Of a stretch of DNA of 64,000 nt, positions 1 through 6,884 are shown piece after piece. The translations under genes were made by a program, and so were the position numbers. The DNA comes from Arthrobacter sp. TPD3018 (GTDB lineage: Bacteria; Pseudomonadota; Alphaproteobacteria; Sphingomonadales; Sphingomonadaceae), in contig QDFQ01000006.1 of assembly GCA_003075315.1 (NCBI GenBank), positions 25,529 through 89,528 on the forward strand, given 5' to 3'. Under the pieces are notes generated by a model. The model worked only from the letters and a program-made list of their open reading frames with translations, was not told where the DNA came from and ran no database searches. Every line of letters begins with the position of its first letter. Within the stretch, counting starts at the first letter, position 1.

Positions 1-2
1 AG

Positions 3-848
3 GCGGTCGCCGCCGTGGTGATCCCCCGGGGCGTCGGAACCCGTAATGCCGGTCGCGCCCCGGTCGAGATATTCCATCAGGCGGCGTTCCTGTCGACGGG
101 GGCACTCGCGGCGACGAACCTGCGCGTTGCAGTCGCCGCCACGCTGGCGCAGTACGGGGCGTCCACCCACGGCCTGGCGGGACTGGCCGCGATCGATCCG
201 GCGTTGCTGCCCGGCGTGCAGGTGACGGTGCTCGGCAATCCATCGCTCAGCCTGGAATGGTATCTAGGACTGCTGCTGGGCCCGGGGGTGTTGCACCTGC
301 TGATCGCGGTTGCCTGCGTAGGAAGCATCGGGGTGCTGATGAACGATGGCTCGTTCGCCGCGTTCGCCGTACGGGGTGGCGTTGCGGCAACGCTGGCCGG
401 GCGGCTTTCTCCTCATGTGATTGCGGGAACGTTCTGGGGTGTTGCGTGGCTGCTATGGCTCACGCTCGCACAAGGCTATCGCGCAGACGGATCGCTGCTG
501 CTGATCGTGGCGGGGCAAGCATTGCTGTTCGTCGCCACCGCGGCGGTCGCGCTATTGCTCGTCGCTGCAACGCGCAGCATTGCCACCGCCTTGTCGGGCG
601 CTGTCATCGTTGCGGGATCGGCGCTCGCCTATTCGGGCGCTTCGCTGCCGATCGATGGCGCGGGCCTGTTCGCGCGGGTCTGGCACCAGGTGTTGCCGCT
701 GACCCACTACATGACGCTGCAGATGGATCAGGTGCTTGGTGCCTCCGCCGGGCCGTTCCTGAAGGCAGCGGGAACGCTGCTGCTGTATCCGCTGGTCGCA
801 GGCGGCCTGGGCATAATCCTTATCCGCCGTGACCGGGAAGGCCGATGA
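3..848 (+). CDS. ABC-2 type transporter permease (5' partial)
   Basis: Integral membrane subunit of an ABC exporter. The reading frame is open to the left edge of the window, so the true start lies upstream and about 281 codons are visible. The visible part has an extracytoplasmic stretch followed by at least five hydrophobic segments, which fits the C-terminal half of an ABC-2 permease. It overlaps the next gene by 4 bp (ATGA), so the two are probably co-translated and form the two halves of one exporter. The ATPase and any HlyD-like adaptor would lie upstream, outside the window. The substrate cannot be told from the sequence. Confidence 0.8.
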   Translation, partial: AVAAVVIPRGVGTRNAGRAPVEIFHQAAFLSTGALAATNLRVAVAATLAQYGASTHGLAGLAAIDPALLPGVQVTVLGNPSLSLEWYLGLLLGPGVLHLLIAVACVGSIGVLMNDGSFAAFAVRGGVAATLAGRLSPHVIAGTFWGVAWLLWLTLAQGYRADGSLLLIVAGQALLFVATAAVALLLVAATRSIATALSGAVIVAGSALAYSGASLPIDGAGLFARVWHQVLPLTHYMTLQMDQVLGASAGPFLKAAGTLLLYPLVAGGLGIILIRRDREGR

Positions 849-1939
849 CGTTTCGCGCGGCTCTCGAACACACGCTATTGACGATCGTCACGACGCGCGA
901 TCTCCTATCGCTCGCGATATTGTCGGTGCTGCTCTATGCCTTCTACTATCCAGCGCCCTATGCGCACCAGTCCGCCCGCGCGCTGCCCGTGGTGGTTGTG
1001 AACGGCGACGGCGGGACCGCCGCGCGCCGCCTGCTCGACGATCTTGGCGAAACGCGCAGCGTCCGCGTCGTCGGCGAGGTTCCCGACATGGTCGCCGCGC
1101 GCGGTGCCGTGCGTGACCGGAAGGCGGACGGCATCCTGCTGATCTCGCGCGATTTTACCGGCGGCGCGCTGACGGGTAGAGGTACGGCGGGCATCGCATT
1201 GTGGCTGAACGGGACGTATCTGCTGCGTGCGCAGAGCATCGGCACCGGCGTCGCCGCGACGCTGGCCGGCGCGATCGACCGCTGGCGCGCGGCGCAAGGC
1301 GGTGCCCGGCTTGCGGCGATGCCGACGATCCTTGTCCACCCGTTGTTCAACACCACGCTCGGCTACCGCGACTACATTTTCCCGGCGGTCGCCAACATCA
1401 TCCTGCAGCAGACGCTGTTGCTCGCCTGCGCCCGGCTGATGGCGGAACGCCAACGGCGCAGGGAACGGCGGATGTCCGTCGCAGCCGCGCTTGGCATGTG
1501 GGCGGCATGCACCCTTGTCGGCGTGCTGTCCGCCTTGCTCTATTTCGGAATGATCTATTGGATCCAGGATATCCCGCACGCTGGGGCGCTGCCGGCGCTC
1601 CTCGTCGCAGTTCCTGTCTTTGCGGCAACCGTAGCGGCGCTCGGGCTGTTGCTGGGTAAGTTGTTCAACAGCGGCGACGATGCATTGAAGATCCTGTTGC
1701 CGACATCTGTGCCGCTCGTGTTTCTAGCGGGTTTTGCCTGGCCACTCCACGCAATGCCGGGCTGGCTTTCTGCGCTGGCCTGGTTTTCCCCCGCCACCTG
1801 CGCCATGCATATTTTCGTTCCTTTAAATCAGATGGGTGCAAGCTTGGAGGACGTATTTGGTCCACTGGCCAAGCTTATGGCACTCTTGGCGCTTTATGGA
1901 GGGCTGAATATCTGGAGTAGCACCAACAGCGCGCGTTGA
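845..1939 (+). CDS. ABC-2 type transporter permease
   Basis: Second membrane subunit, 364 aa. It has one N-terminal membrane segment (about residues 17-38), a long extracytoplasmic domain (about 40-175) and a C-terminal block of five or six membrane segments. This is the usual architecture of YhhJ/YbhR-type ABC-2 permeases working with HlyD-like adaptors. The start is fixed by the ATGA overlap with the upstream permease. The last codons run into a sequence that reappears inverted at 44576, so the 3' end may sit at an insertion boundary, although the protein length is normal for the family. Substrate unknown. Confidence 0.82.
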   Translation: MTFRAALEHTLLTIVTTRDLLSLAILSVLLYAFYYPAPYAHQSARALPVVVVNGDGGTAARRLLDDLGETRSVRVVGEVPDMVAARGAVRDRKADGILLISRDFTGGALTGRGTAGIALWLNGTYLLRAQSIGTGVAATLAGAIDRWRAAQGGARLAAMPTILVHPLFNTTLGYRDYIFPAVANIILQQTLLLACARLMAERQRRRERRMSVAAALGMWAACTLVGVLSALLYFGMIYWIQDIPHAGALPALLVAVPVFAATVAALGLLLGKLFNSGDDALKILLPTSVPLVFLAGFAWPLHAMPGWLSALAWFSPATCAMHIFVPLNQMGASLEDVFGPLAKLMALLALYGGLNIWSSTNSAR

Positions 1940-1965
1940 ATTTTTCAACAGCCACGATCGATTTT
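1940..1965 (+). repeat. 26-bp inverted repeat, left copy
   Basis: The sequence beginning ATTTTTCAACAGCC matches the reverse complement of 44576-44601 at 24 of 26 positions. It starts at the stop codon of the ABC permease gene and lies 110 bp before the resolvase gene. A TTTTTCAACAGCC end is common at the termini of some insertion sequences, so this may be an IS end relic; that is an inference. Confidence 0.6.
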
Positions 1966-2074
1966 GATCCGCGCCCATGTGAGAACGTCTAGCAGGCGCG
2001 GAGCGTGTATCAAAACACATTCTCGATTGCGGTTGGTCGTGCTAGGCACGTGAGATGAGTTTTGAGAAGGTGCC

Positions 2075-2626
2075 ATGCTGATCGGCTATGCGCGGGTGTC
2101 GACCCCCGAACAGGATCTGACGCCGCAACTCGACGCACTACGCGAAGCGGGGTGTGAGCGGACCTTCAGCGACAAGGCGAGCGGTGCGAAGGCGAACCGG
2201 ATCGGCTTGGCCGATGCCCTGTCACACGCTCGCGCCGGCGACGTGCTGGTGGTCTGGAAGCTCGACCGGCTCGGCCGGACGATGAAAGGCCTGGTCGATC
2301 TTGCGGCCGAGCTGGCGGAGCGGGGTATCGGCTTCCGCTCGCTGACGGACGGGATCGATACCGCCGGCACCGCCGGCAAGCTCGTCTTCCACATCATGGC
2401 GGCCATGGCGGAAATGGAGCGGGACCTGAACCGCGAGCGCACGACGGCCGCACTGATGGTGGCGAAGCGCGAGGGCAGGGTAGGCGGCCGCAAGACAGTG
2501 ATGACGCCCAAGCGGCTCGAGGCCGCCCGCAAGCTCCTGGCCTCCGGAATGCCGATGCGCGAGATCGCGCCGGCGATCGGCGTCTCGGTCCCGACACTCT
2601 ACCGCCACCTTCCCGCGCCGGAATAA
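2075..2626 (+). CDS. Serine recombinase, Tn3 resolvase/invertase family
   Basis: Site-specific recombinase of 183 aa, close to the usual 180-200 aa for Tn3-type resolvases. It opens with the GYARVST motif carrying the catalytic serine (Ser9). LDRLGR (Arg65, Arg68) supplies active-site arginines, and the C-terminus (about 143-180) is a DNA-binding helix-turn-helix. Its likely role is cointegrate resolution at a res site in the roughly 110 bp upstream, where I see a short dyad (GTGT-N6-ACAC near 2006) but no certain res array. No transposase gene accompanies it, so it is either a remnant of a Tn3-family element or a stand-alone resolvase marking the island edge. Confidence 0.9.
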   Translation: MLIGYARVSTPEQDLTPQLDALREAGCERTFSDKASGAKANRIGLADALSHARAGDVLVVWKLDRLGRTMKGLVDLAAELAERGIGFRSLTDGIDTAGTAGKLVFHIMAAMAEMERDLNRERTTAALMVAKREGRVGGRKTVMTPKRLEAARKLLASGMPMREIAPAIGVSVPTLYRHLPAPE

Positions 2627-2664
2627 GAGGCGATCAGCGCGGAAGGGGTATAGCACCGACCGGA

Positions 2665-3072
2665 TCAGTCGGCGTCGAACGCGGTTAGAATGGGGCAGGG
2701 GCCTTCCGAGCCCGACCCACATTCATGAGCAAGCCGCTGGAGTGATGCGCGCACGCGCTTCAGCTCCTGGATCTTCGCATCCAGCGCCGCGATCCGCTCG
2801 TTGGCAAGCTGGCGTGCCCGAGCGCGGTCGTCGGTCGCGTCCAGCGCCACCAGTTCTCCGATCTGCTCCAACGTGAAGCCAGCGGCCTGCGCCGATCGGA
2901 TGAACCGGAGCCGGCGAACATCGTCTGCTGTGTAGCGGCGAATACCGCCATTCGAGCCCGATCCTTCAGGCCTCTCCGGCGTCTCGAGCAACCCTCTGCG
3001 CTGATAATAGCGGACCGTTTCTACACCGACGCCGCCCTCGCGCGCGAGCCCCGCAATTGTCACGTCGGCCAT
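2665..3072 (-). CDS. MerR-family metal-responsive regulator (CueR/MerR-like)
   Basis: 135 aa with an N-terminal winged helix (VETVRYYQRRGLL), a long dimerisation helix and a C-terminal metal loop HECGSGSEGPC. The C-x7-C spacing is that of CueR, and the MerR/ZntR cysteine near residue 80 is missing, which favours a monovalent ion such as Cu(I) or Ag(I). I chose the ATG at 3072 because it begins the HTH directly; a longer frame extends upstream across the promoter. It faces the glutaredoxin-MauE gene across a MerR-type promoter. That arrangement is the classic autoregulatory, DNA-distorting one. The metal assignment is inference. Confidence 0.9.
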   Translation of the reverse strand: MADVTIAGLAREGGVGVETVRYYQRRGLLETPERPEGSGSNGGIRRYTADDVRRLRFIRSAQAAGFTLEQIGELVALDATDDRARARQLANERIAALDAKIQELKRVRASLQRLAHECGSGSEGPCPILTAFDAD

Positions 3073-3075
3073 GCC

Positions 3076-3107
3076 TTGACTCCGTACCATAGTACGGCCC
3101 CTATATA
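3076..3107 (+). promoter_or_regulatory. MerR-type promoter/operator
   Basis: A TTGACT -35 box (3076-3081) and a TATA-like -10 (from 3101/3102) are separated by 19-20 bp. The overlong spacer contains the inverted repeat CCGTAC-CATA-GTACGG. This is the hallmark of promoters activated by MerR-family proteins. It drives the + strand gene at 3135 and overlaps the regulator's own 5' end. Confidence 0.85.
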
Positions 3108-3134
3108 GGTGTCGCGAGCATGGTGGAGAAGAAC

Positions 3135-3887
3135 ATGGCGACCGCGGCGCCCAAGAAGGCAACGATCTACCGCATGGTGATGCCGACGCACACCTGCCCC
3201 TACGGCTTGAAGGCAAAGGACCTGCTGCACCGACGCGGCTACGAGGTCGAGGACCATTGGCTGACGACGCGCGAGGAAACCGACGCATTCAAAGCCGAGC
3301 ACGGGGTCAAAACGACACCCCAGACCTTCATCGGTGGCGAGCGGGTAGGCGGCTACGACGATCTGCGCCGGTTTTTCGGCAAGACCGTGGCCGACCCCAA
3401 GGCGGTGACCTACCGGCCGGTCGCGGTTGTGTTCGCGATGACGGCATTAATGGCGCTGGCCGCCAGCTATGCCGTGCTCGGCACACCCTTCACGGTACGC
3501 GCCGGTGAGTGGTTCATCGCCTTCTCCATGTGTGTGCTGGCGCTGTTGAAGCTCCAGAACGTCGAGAAGTTCGCGACCATGTTCCTCAACTACGACTTGC
3601 TCGCGAAGCGCTGGGTGCCATACTCCTATATCTACCCCTACGCGGAAGGCGCGGCGGGCGTGCTGATGGCGGCCGGCGTGTTGACCTGGTTGTCCGTGCC
3701 GATCGCGCTGGTGATCGGGACGATCGGGGCGGTCTCGGTCATCAAGGCCGTGTATGTCGACAAGCGCGAGCTGAAATGCGCGTGCGTGGGCGGTGACAGC
3801 AATGTGCCGCTGGGCTTCCTGTCGCTCACCGAGAACGTGATGATGGTCGCCATGGCGATCTGGATGGTGCTGGGCGTCGCGCACTGA
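3135..3887 (+). CDS. Glutaredoxin-MauE/DoxX fusion membrane protein
   Basis: 250 aa. Residues 1-80 are a glutaredoxin-like fold with a CPYG redox motif (THTCPYGLKAKDLL) and the TPQTFIGG loop. Residues about 95-250 form four membrane segments of the MauE/DoxX type, with a Cys pair (KCAC) in the last loop. The ATG at 3135 is preferred over 3120 because GGAG lies 6 nt before it and 3120 is almost at the predicted transcription start. The likely role is thiol redox chemistry at the membrane in a metal-stress module controlled by the divergent MerR-type regulator. The exact substrate is unknown. Confidence 0.85.
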   Translation: MATAAPKKATIYRMVMPTHTCPYGLKAKDLLHRRGYEVEDHWLTTREETDAFKAEHGVKTTPQTFIGGERVGGYDDLRRFFGKTVADPKAVTYRPVAVVFAMTALMALAASYAVLGTPFTVRAGEWFIAFSMCVLALLKLQNVEKFATMFLNYDLLAKRWVPYSYIYPYAEGAAGVLMAAGVLTWLSVPIALVIGTIGAVSVIKAVYVDKRELKCACVGGDSNVPLGFLSLTENVMMVAMAIWMVLGVAH

Positions 3888-3924
3888 TCTGGTGCAGCGT
3901 CCCGGCGCAGCCTAGAAGGGCCGC

Positions 3925-4257
3925 ATGAGCTTCGGCCGCCTCGCCCGCACACTCGCGCTGCTCCTGCTGGGCGCGATGCTGTTCGTGCGGATGGGCCCAA
4001 TGTGCGAGGCCATCGCGCAGGCTGCTCCGCCTGCGGAGGCGCATGCCGGAATGGCCGATTGCGATCGAGCGCCGCCCACGCCCGTGAAAAAGGCCCCTTC
4101 GGTGGACTGCGTAGGAGCCTGCATCGCGACGGTCCTCGACGTTCACACGTCTCCCGCGCCGCAGCTCGCCGTGCGGACGAACCTGCCCGCACCCGAGCCT
4201 CATGCCCTTGTTGGTCGCTCGGGCGGCCCTGCGCCGCCACCTCCTCGAACCGCCTGA
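3925..4257 (+). CDS. Small exported Cys-containing protein (DUF2946/CopL-like)
   Basis: 110 aa with an N-terminal hydrophobic segment (LALLLLGAMLFV) that looks like a signal peptide or anchor. Further on are conserved-looking cysteines (MGPMC, MADCDRAP, VDCVGACIA) and a proline-rich tail. It follows the glutaredoxin-MauE gene by 37 bp in the same direction and probably shares its MerR-type promoter. The Cys pattern resembles the small DUF2946-type proteins found in copper clusters, but I cannot name a biochemical activity. Confidence 0.6.
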   Translation: MSFGRLARTLALLLLGAMLFVRMGPMCEAIAQAAPPAEAHAGMADCDRAPPTPVKKAPSVDCVGACIATVLDVHTSPAPQLAVRTNLPAPEPHALVGRSGGPAPPPPRTA

Positions 4258-4302
4258 TCGACGTGGATTCCAATCAATCAGTGCATTCGAGGAAAATTAC
4301 AC

Positions 4303-4524
4303 ATGAAGACCATCAAGTTCATCGGCGCGGCCATCGCGCTCGCTCTCGTTCCCGCCACGGCCTTTGCCGCCGCTGACTGCTGCGCCGGGAAGGAGTGCTG
4401 CAAGGATGGCGCCGACTGCTGCAAGGACAAGGACGGCGCGAAGAAGGATTGTTGCGCCGACATGAAGGACATGAAGCACGGCGAGCACGCCGGTCACGAC
4501 ATGTCGGGCATGCAGAAGAAGTAA
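4303..4524 (+). CDS. Exported Cys/His/Met-rich metal-binding peptide
   Basis: 73 aa. A clear signal peptide ends at about AFA-A (residue 23). The mature peptide of about 50 residues carries five CC pairs separated by Lys/Asp-rich spacers (DCCAGKECCKDGADCCKD and one more) and a His/Met tail (MKHGEHAGHDMSGM). This composition points to a soft-metal (Cu or Ag) chelator in the periplasm. It is followed after 7 nt by a strong terminator, so it closes the operon that begins at 3135. It is too short for confident family naming. Confidence 0.75.
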   Translation: MKTIKFIGAAIALALVPATAFAAADCCAGKECCKDGADCCKDKDGAKKDCCADMKDMKHGEHAGHDMSGMQKK

Positions 4525-4531
4525 GCGGAGA

Positions 4532-4556
4532 GGGAGGCGTTCGCGCCTCCCTTTTT
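4532..4556. terminator. Rho-independent terminator
   Basis: A perfect 8-bp stem GGGAGGCG/CGCCTCCC with a TTCG loop is followed by five T on the + strand. It sits between the convergent Cys-rich peptide gene and the DUF411 gene, whose stop codon touches the T tract. The stem may also terminate minus-strand transcripts. Confidence 0.9.
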
Positions 4557-4996
4557 CAATGGCGGGCGAACACTCTGCGGCCGCTCGGCCCAAACGCGAT
4601 CACGTCATAGGCCTGGGCCTTCATGCCCGGCATTTCCATGCCGGGTGAGCCCATCGGCATTCCGGCGACAGCGAGGCCGGTGACGCCCTTCGGATGCGTG
4701 GCAAGGGCGCGCTTCATGTCGGCGATCGGGACGTGGCCCTCGAAGGTCATACCGTCGATGATGGCGGTGTGACACGAGGCGAGGTCCTGAGGTACACCGC
4801 GTGCCTTCATGAACGCCGGCCGGTTCGCATCGTCGACGACGCGGACGGCGCGGCCGAACTGCGCCTTCACCTGCTGCGCCCATTTCTCGCAACAGGGGCA
4901 ACCCGGGTCGCGATGCATCAGGACGGGACCTGCAGCGAGAGCCCCCGCAGGGGTAGCGCACGCCAGCGCGGCGGCGAGAAGGCGAAAGCGATCCAT
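4556..4996 (-). CDS. DUF411 periplasmic metal-binding protein
   Basis: 146 aa with a signal peptide (to about residue 21, GALA-A). The DUF411 core contains DPGCPCCEKW, ASCHT and a Met-rich loop (GMPMGSPGMEMPGM). DUF411 proteins occur in copper/silver resistance clusters and are thought to carry or sequester metal in the periplasm. The gene lies downstream of a DUF305 gene on the same strand with a 59-bp gap and probably shares its transcript, because no copy of the local ECF promoter motif precedes it. The ATG at 4996 gives a proper signal peptide; the longer frame upstream does not. Confidence 0.88.
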   Translation of the reverse strand: MDRFRLLAAALACATPAGALAAGPVLMHRDPGCPCCEKWAQQVKAQFGRAVRVVDDANRPAFMKARGVPQDLASCHTAIIDGMTFEGHVPIADMKRALATHPKGVTGLAVAGMPMGSPGMEMPGMKAQAYDVIAFGPSGRRVFARH

Positions 4997-5055
4997 ATCT
5001 GAGTTCCCGGATGGCCATCCCCCCGCACGGTGACGGGGGGAGGGACGATAGTCGA

Positions 5056-5430
5056 TTACTGGGCGCTCTTGCCATGCGCCCGCAGCCAGGCGTTCAACTC
5101 GCCGATCTCGCGGGTCTGCTCTGCGATCGTCTTGGTGGCCATCTGGCGAACCTTGGGATCCTTGGTTTCGCGCAGCACGATACGCGACATGGCGATGCCG
5201 CCACGGTGGTGCTCGACCATCTTGCGGACCCACGTCTCGGTGGCATCCGCACCCATCGCCGACATCATCTTCTGATGCATGTCCATCTCGGCCTGCGGGT
5301 ACGGGTTCGCCGGCGTCGGCCGCATCATCTGCCCATGGTTCATGCCGGAATGGTCCATGCCCTGCATCTGGGCGACCGCGGGGACCGCGCCGAGGGCGGC
5401 CGCGACGGCCAAAATCATCATCTTCTTCAT
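5056..5430 (-). CDS. DUF305 exported protein (first copy)
   Basis: 124 aa. It has a signal peptide (cleavage near AVA-Q, residue 20), a short Met/His-rich stretch (MQGMDHSGMNHGQMM) and a DUF305 ferritin-like helical domain with VEHHRGGIAMS. DUF305 members (CopM group) bind copper in the periplasm. Transcription probably starts at the ECF-type promoter at 5466-5494, which carries a good match to the motif shared across this island. GGAG precedes the ATG at normal distance. It heads a likely two-gene unit with the DUF411 gene. Confidence 0.88.
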   Translation of the reverse strand: MKKMMILAVAAALGAVPAVAQMQGMDHSGMNHGQMMRPTPANPYPQAEMDMHQKMMSAMGADATETWVRKMVEHHRGGIAMSRIVLRETKDPKVRQMATKTIAEQTREIGELNAWLRAHGKSAQ

Positions 5431-5465
5431 CGTGTCGCTCCTGCGTCAAAGCCCCCGCTCAACAG

Positions 5466-5494
5466 GGATACGGGCTTCAAACGATTAGCCCTCA
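5466..5494 (-). promoter_or_regulatory. ECF-sigma-type promoter before DUF305
   Basis: Read on the minus strand: TGAGGGCT (5494-5487), exactly 14 nt, then CGTATCC (5472-5466). This matches the motif seen before copA, copC, the Csp gene and the cnrYX-sigma-like operon. The CGTA end lies about 36 nt before the DUF305 ATG. Confidence 0.75.
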
Positions 5495-5505
5495 AGCGAT
5501 GTTGC

Positions 5506-6105
5506 TCAGCGGATCGGCTGAAGCGTATTGATGCCGACGCTCTCGTCGGTTTCGGGGGGTGGGGGAGGCACCTGCTTGTCGCGATAGGAGGGGAGGTCGG
5601 GCGCATTATCGGGCGTCGGGTGCGCCTCGAGCCGAGCGATGTAGCGCTTCATCTGCGCGATCTCGCGGACCTGGGCGTCGATGATCCCGTCTGCGAGCTT
5701 GCGCACCTCGGGGTCTTTGATGTGCGCTCGCTCGCTGGTCATGATCGCGATCGAGTGATGCGGGATCATGGCCTTCATATACGCGACGTCGCCGACCGTC
5801 TCCTGGCTGCGGACAAGCCACAAGGCACCGGCGAACACCACGATCGAGGCCGCCACGATGCCGAGATTGGCCTTCCGGTTGGGGTACATGCTCCACATGA
5901 AGCCGATCATGATGAGCGCCATCACGGCGCCCATAACGATCGCCATCCATGTCCTGGTCTGGCTGTATTCGACGTGGCTCAGCGCGTAAGTGTTGAGATA
6001 CATGAGGCCGAACATCACGACCGTCGACGTCACAATCATCGCGGCGAAGCGCCCGTAGCTCATCCCCATAGCGCCGCCCTGTTTGGAATTGGGGTCGTGG
6101 TCCAT
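5506..6105 (-). CDS. Membrane-anchored DUF305 protein
   Basis: 199 aa. The N-terminal half has three hydrophobic segments (about 17-37, 46-68, 78-97). The C-terminal DUF305 domain has IPHHSIAIMTSERA and a proline-rich tail (PPPPP). This is the membrane-tethered form of DUF305 rather than the exported one. The ATG at 6105 is preceded by AGGAGAGCG, a good ribosome binding site. A weaker match to the island's ECF promoter lies at 6139-6167. It probably binds or relays copper on the outer face of the inner membrane; that role is inferred from family and context. Confidence 0.85.
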   Translation of the reverse strand: MDHDPNSKQGGAMGMSYGRFAAMIVTSTVVMFGLMYLNTYALSHVEYSQTRTWMAIVMGAVMALIMIGFMWSMYPNRKANLGIVAASIVVFAGALWLVRSQETVGDVAYMKAMIPHHSIAIMTSERAHIKDPEVRKLADGIIDAQVREIAQMKRYIARLEAHPTPDNAPDLPSYRDKQVPPPPPETDESVGINTLQPIR

Positions 6106-6138
6106 GTCGCGCTCTCCTGTTCGGCCCCACCCACTGAA

Positions 6139-6167
6139 GGATACGCGGCTCTCTAGCGGACCCCTTG
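6139..6167 (-). promoter_or_regulatory. Weak ECF-type promoter before membrane DUF305
   Basis: Minus-strand CAAGGGGT (6167-6160), 14 nt, then CGTATCC (6145-6139). The -10 and the spacing fit the island motif exactly, but the -35 has two departures from TGAGGG, so this is the weakest member of the set. It overlaps the 3' end of the PepSY gene. Confidence 0.5.
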
Positions 6168-6884
6168 AGCTTTTCTGCGGCGTCGACGGGGCCAGCGCAT
6201 GAAGAGCAGGATTGCCCCGGCGACGGCGAACACGAGTCCCCCCGCTGCGAAGGCGTTGAGCCACGGCGTGTTGAACCGTTCGTGCTCGGTCCAATCCATG
6301 ATGTGGAGTCCCCAGAAGAAGTCGTAGAGCCGCCACGTGCCGGTTCGCACCGATGTCAGCCGGCCAGTCTCCGCCGCGACGTAGATGCGGGTTCCGTCGG
6401 TGTCGGGGAAGGAAGCACGCCAGGCGGGGAGGGCACCGCGGTACTCGGTGCTGGGGCGCTCGATCCGCTCGACGACGGGCGCCGAACCAGTTTCGCCGCG
6501 ATACGCCTGCCTTGCGATCAGCGCTGCGGCCGGGCCGTCGACCGGGGGCAGCGGCTTTGCGGTGCGGGCGTCCAGCAAACGCACCTTGCCGTCGCCGAGC
6601 TGGGCTTCGACGATCGGCCGCCCCAGCAGCATCCGGTGCTGGAGCTGACGCACCGGCGCTCCGGCCGATGCGAGAAGGGCAGGGACGGGCGCGAAATCCT
6701 GAGTGGCGATCAGGGCCGGTTCGACGTTCCGGTCGATCCGGTGATCGCCATGCACGGTGTCGATCGGCAGCAGGCTCATGACGAGCCCGCTGGTGAACCA
6801 GACGATCGCCTGCGCCCCGATCAGGAGCGCAAGCCAGCGGTGAACCTTGCTTGCCCCGACATGGAGGCGGAGCCGCAGGCTCAG
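6153..6884 (-). CDS. PepSY-associated membrane protein, probable CTG start
   Basis: About 243 aa. The first membrane segment follows a KVHRWLALLIG motif typical of PepSY-TM proteins, then a periplasmic domain, then a last membrane segment near the C-terminus and an Arg/Lys-rich tail. The only in-frame ATG (6779) would remove the first membrane segment. The frame stays open up to copB, where a CTG at 6884-6882 overlaps the copB stop (CTGA), mirroring the GTGA overlap between copA and copB. I therefore place the start at the CTG. The product may support copper or iron reduction or assembly at the membrane; this is inferred. Confidence 0.7.
   Translation of the reverse strand: MSLRLRLHVGASKVHRWLALLIGAQAIVWFTSGLVMSLLPIDTVHGDHRIDRNVEPALIATQDFAPVPALLASAGAPVRQLQHRMLLGRPIVEAQLGDGKVRLLDARTAKPLPPVDGPAAALIARQAYRGETGSAPVVERIERPSTEYRGALPAWRASFPDTDGTRIYVAAETGRLTSVRTGTWRLYDFFWGLHIMDWTEHERFNTPWLNAFAAGGLVFAVAGAILLFMRWPRRRRRKAQGVR

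Noticed and set aside
1966-2074. A full res site before the resolvase gene
   Set aside because: Only a 4-bp dyad (GTGT-N6-ACAC) could be found; the three-subsite pattern is not visible by eye.
2665-3288. Long 207-aa version of the first MerR-type regulator
   Set aside because: The extra N-terminus crosses the MerR promoter and the divergent gene and has no domain; the HTH starts at 3072.
6153-6779. PepSY gene started at the ATG at 6779
   Set aside because: This would delete the first membrane helix and leave 100 bp unexplained; the frame is open to a CTG at the copB stop.
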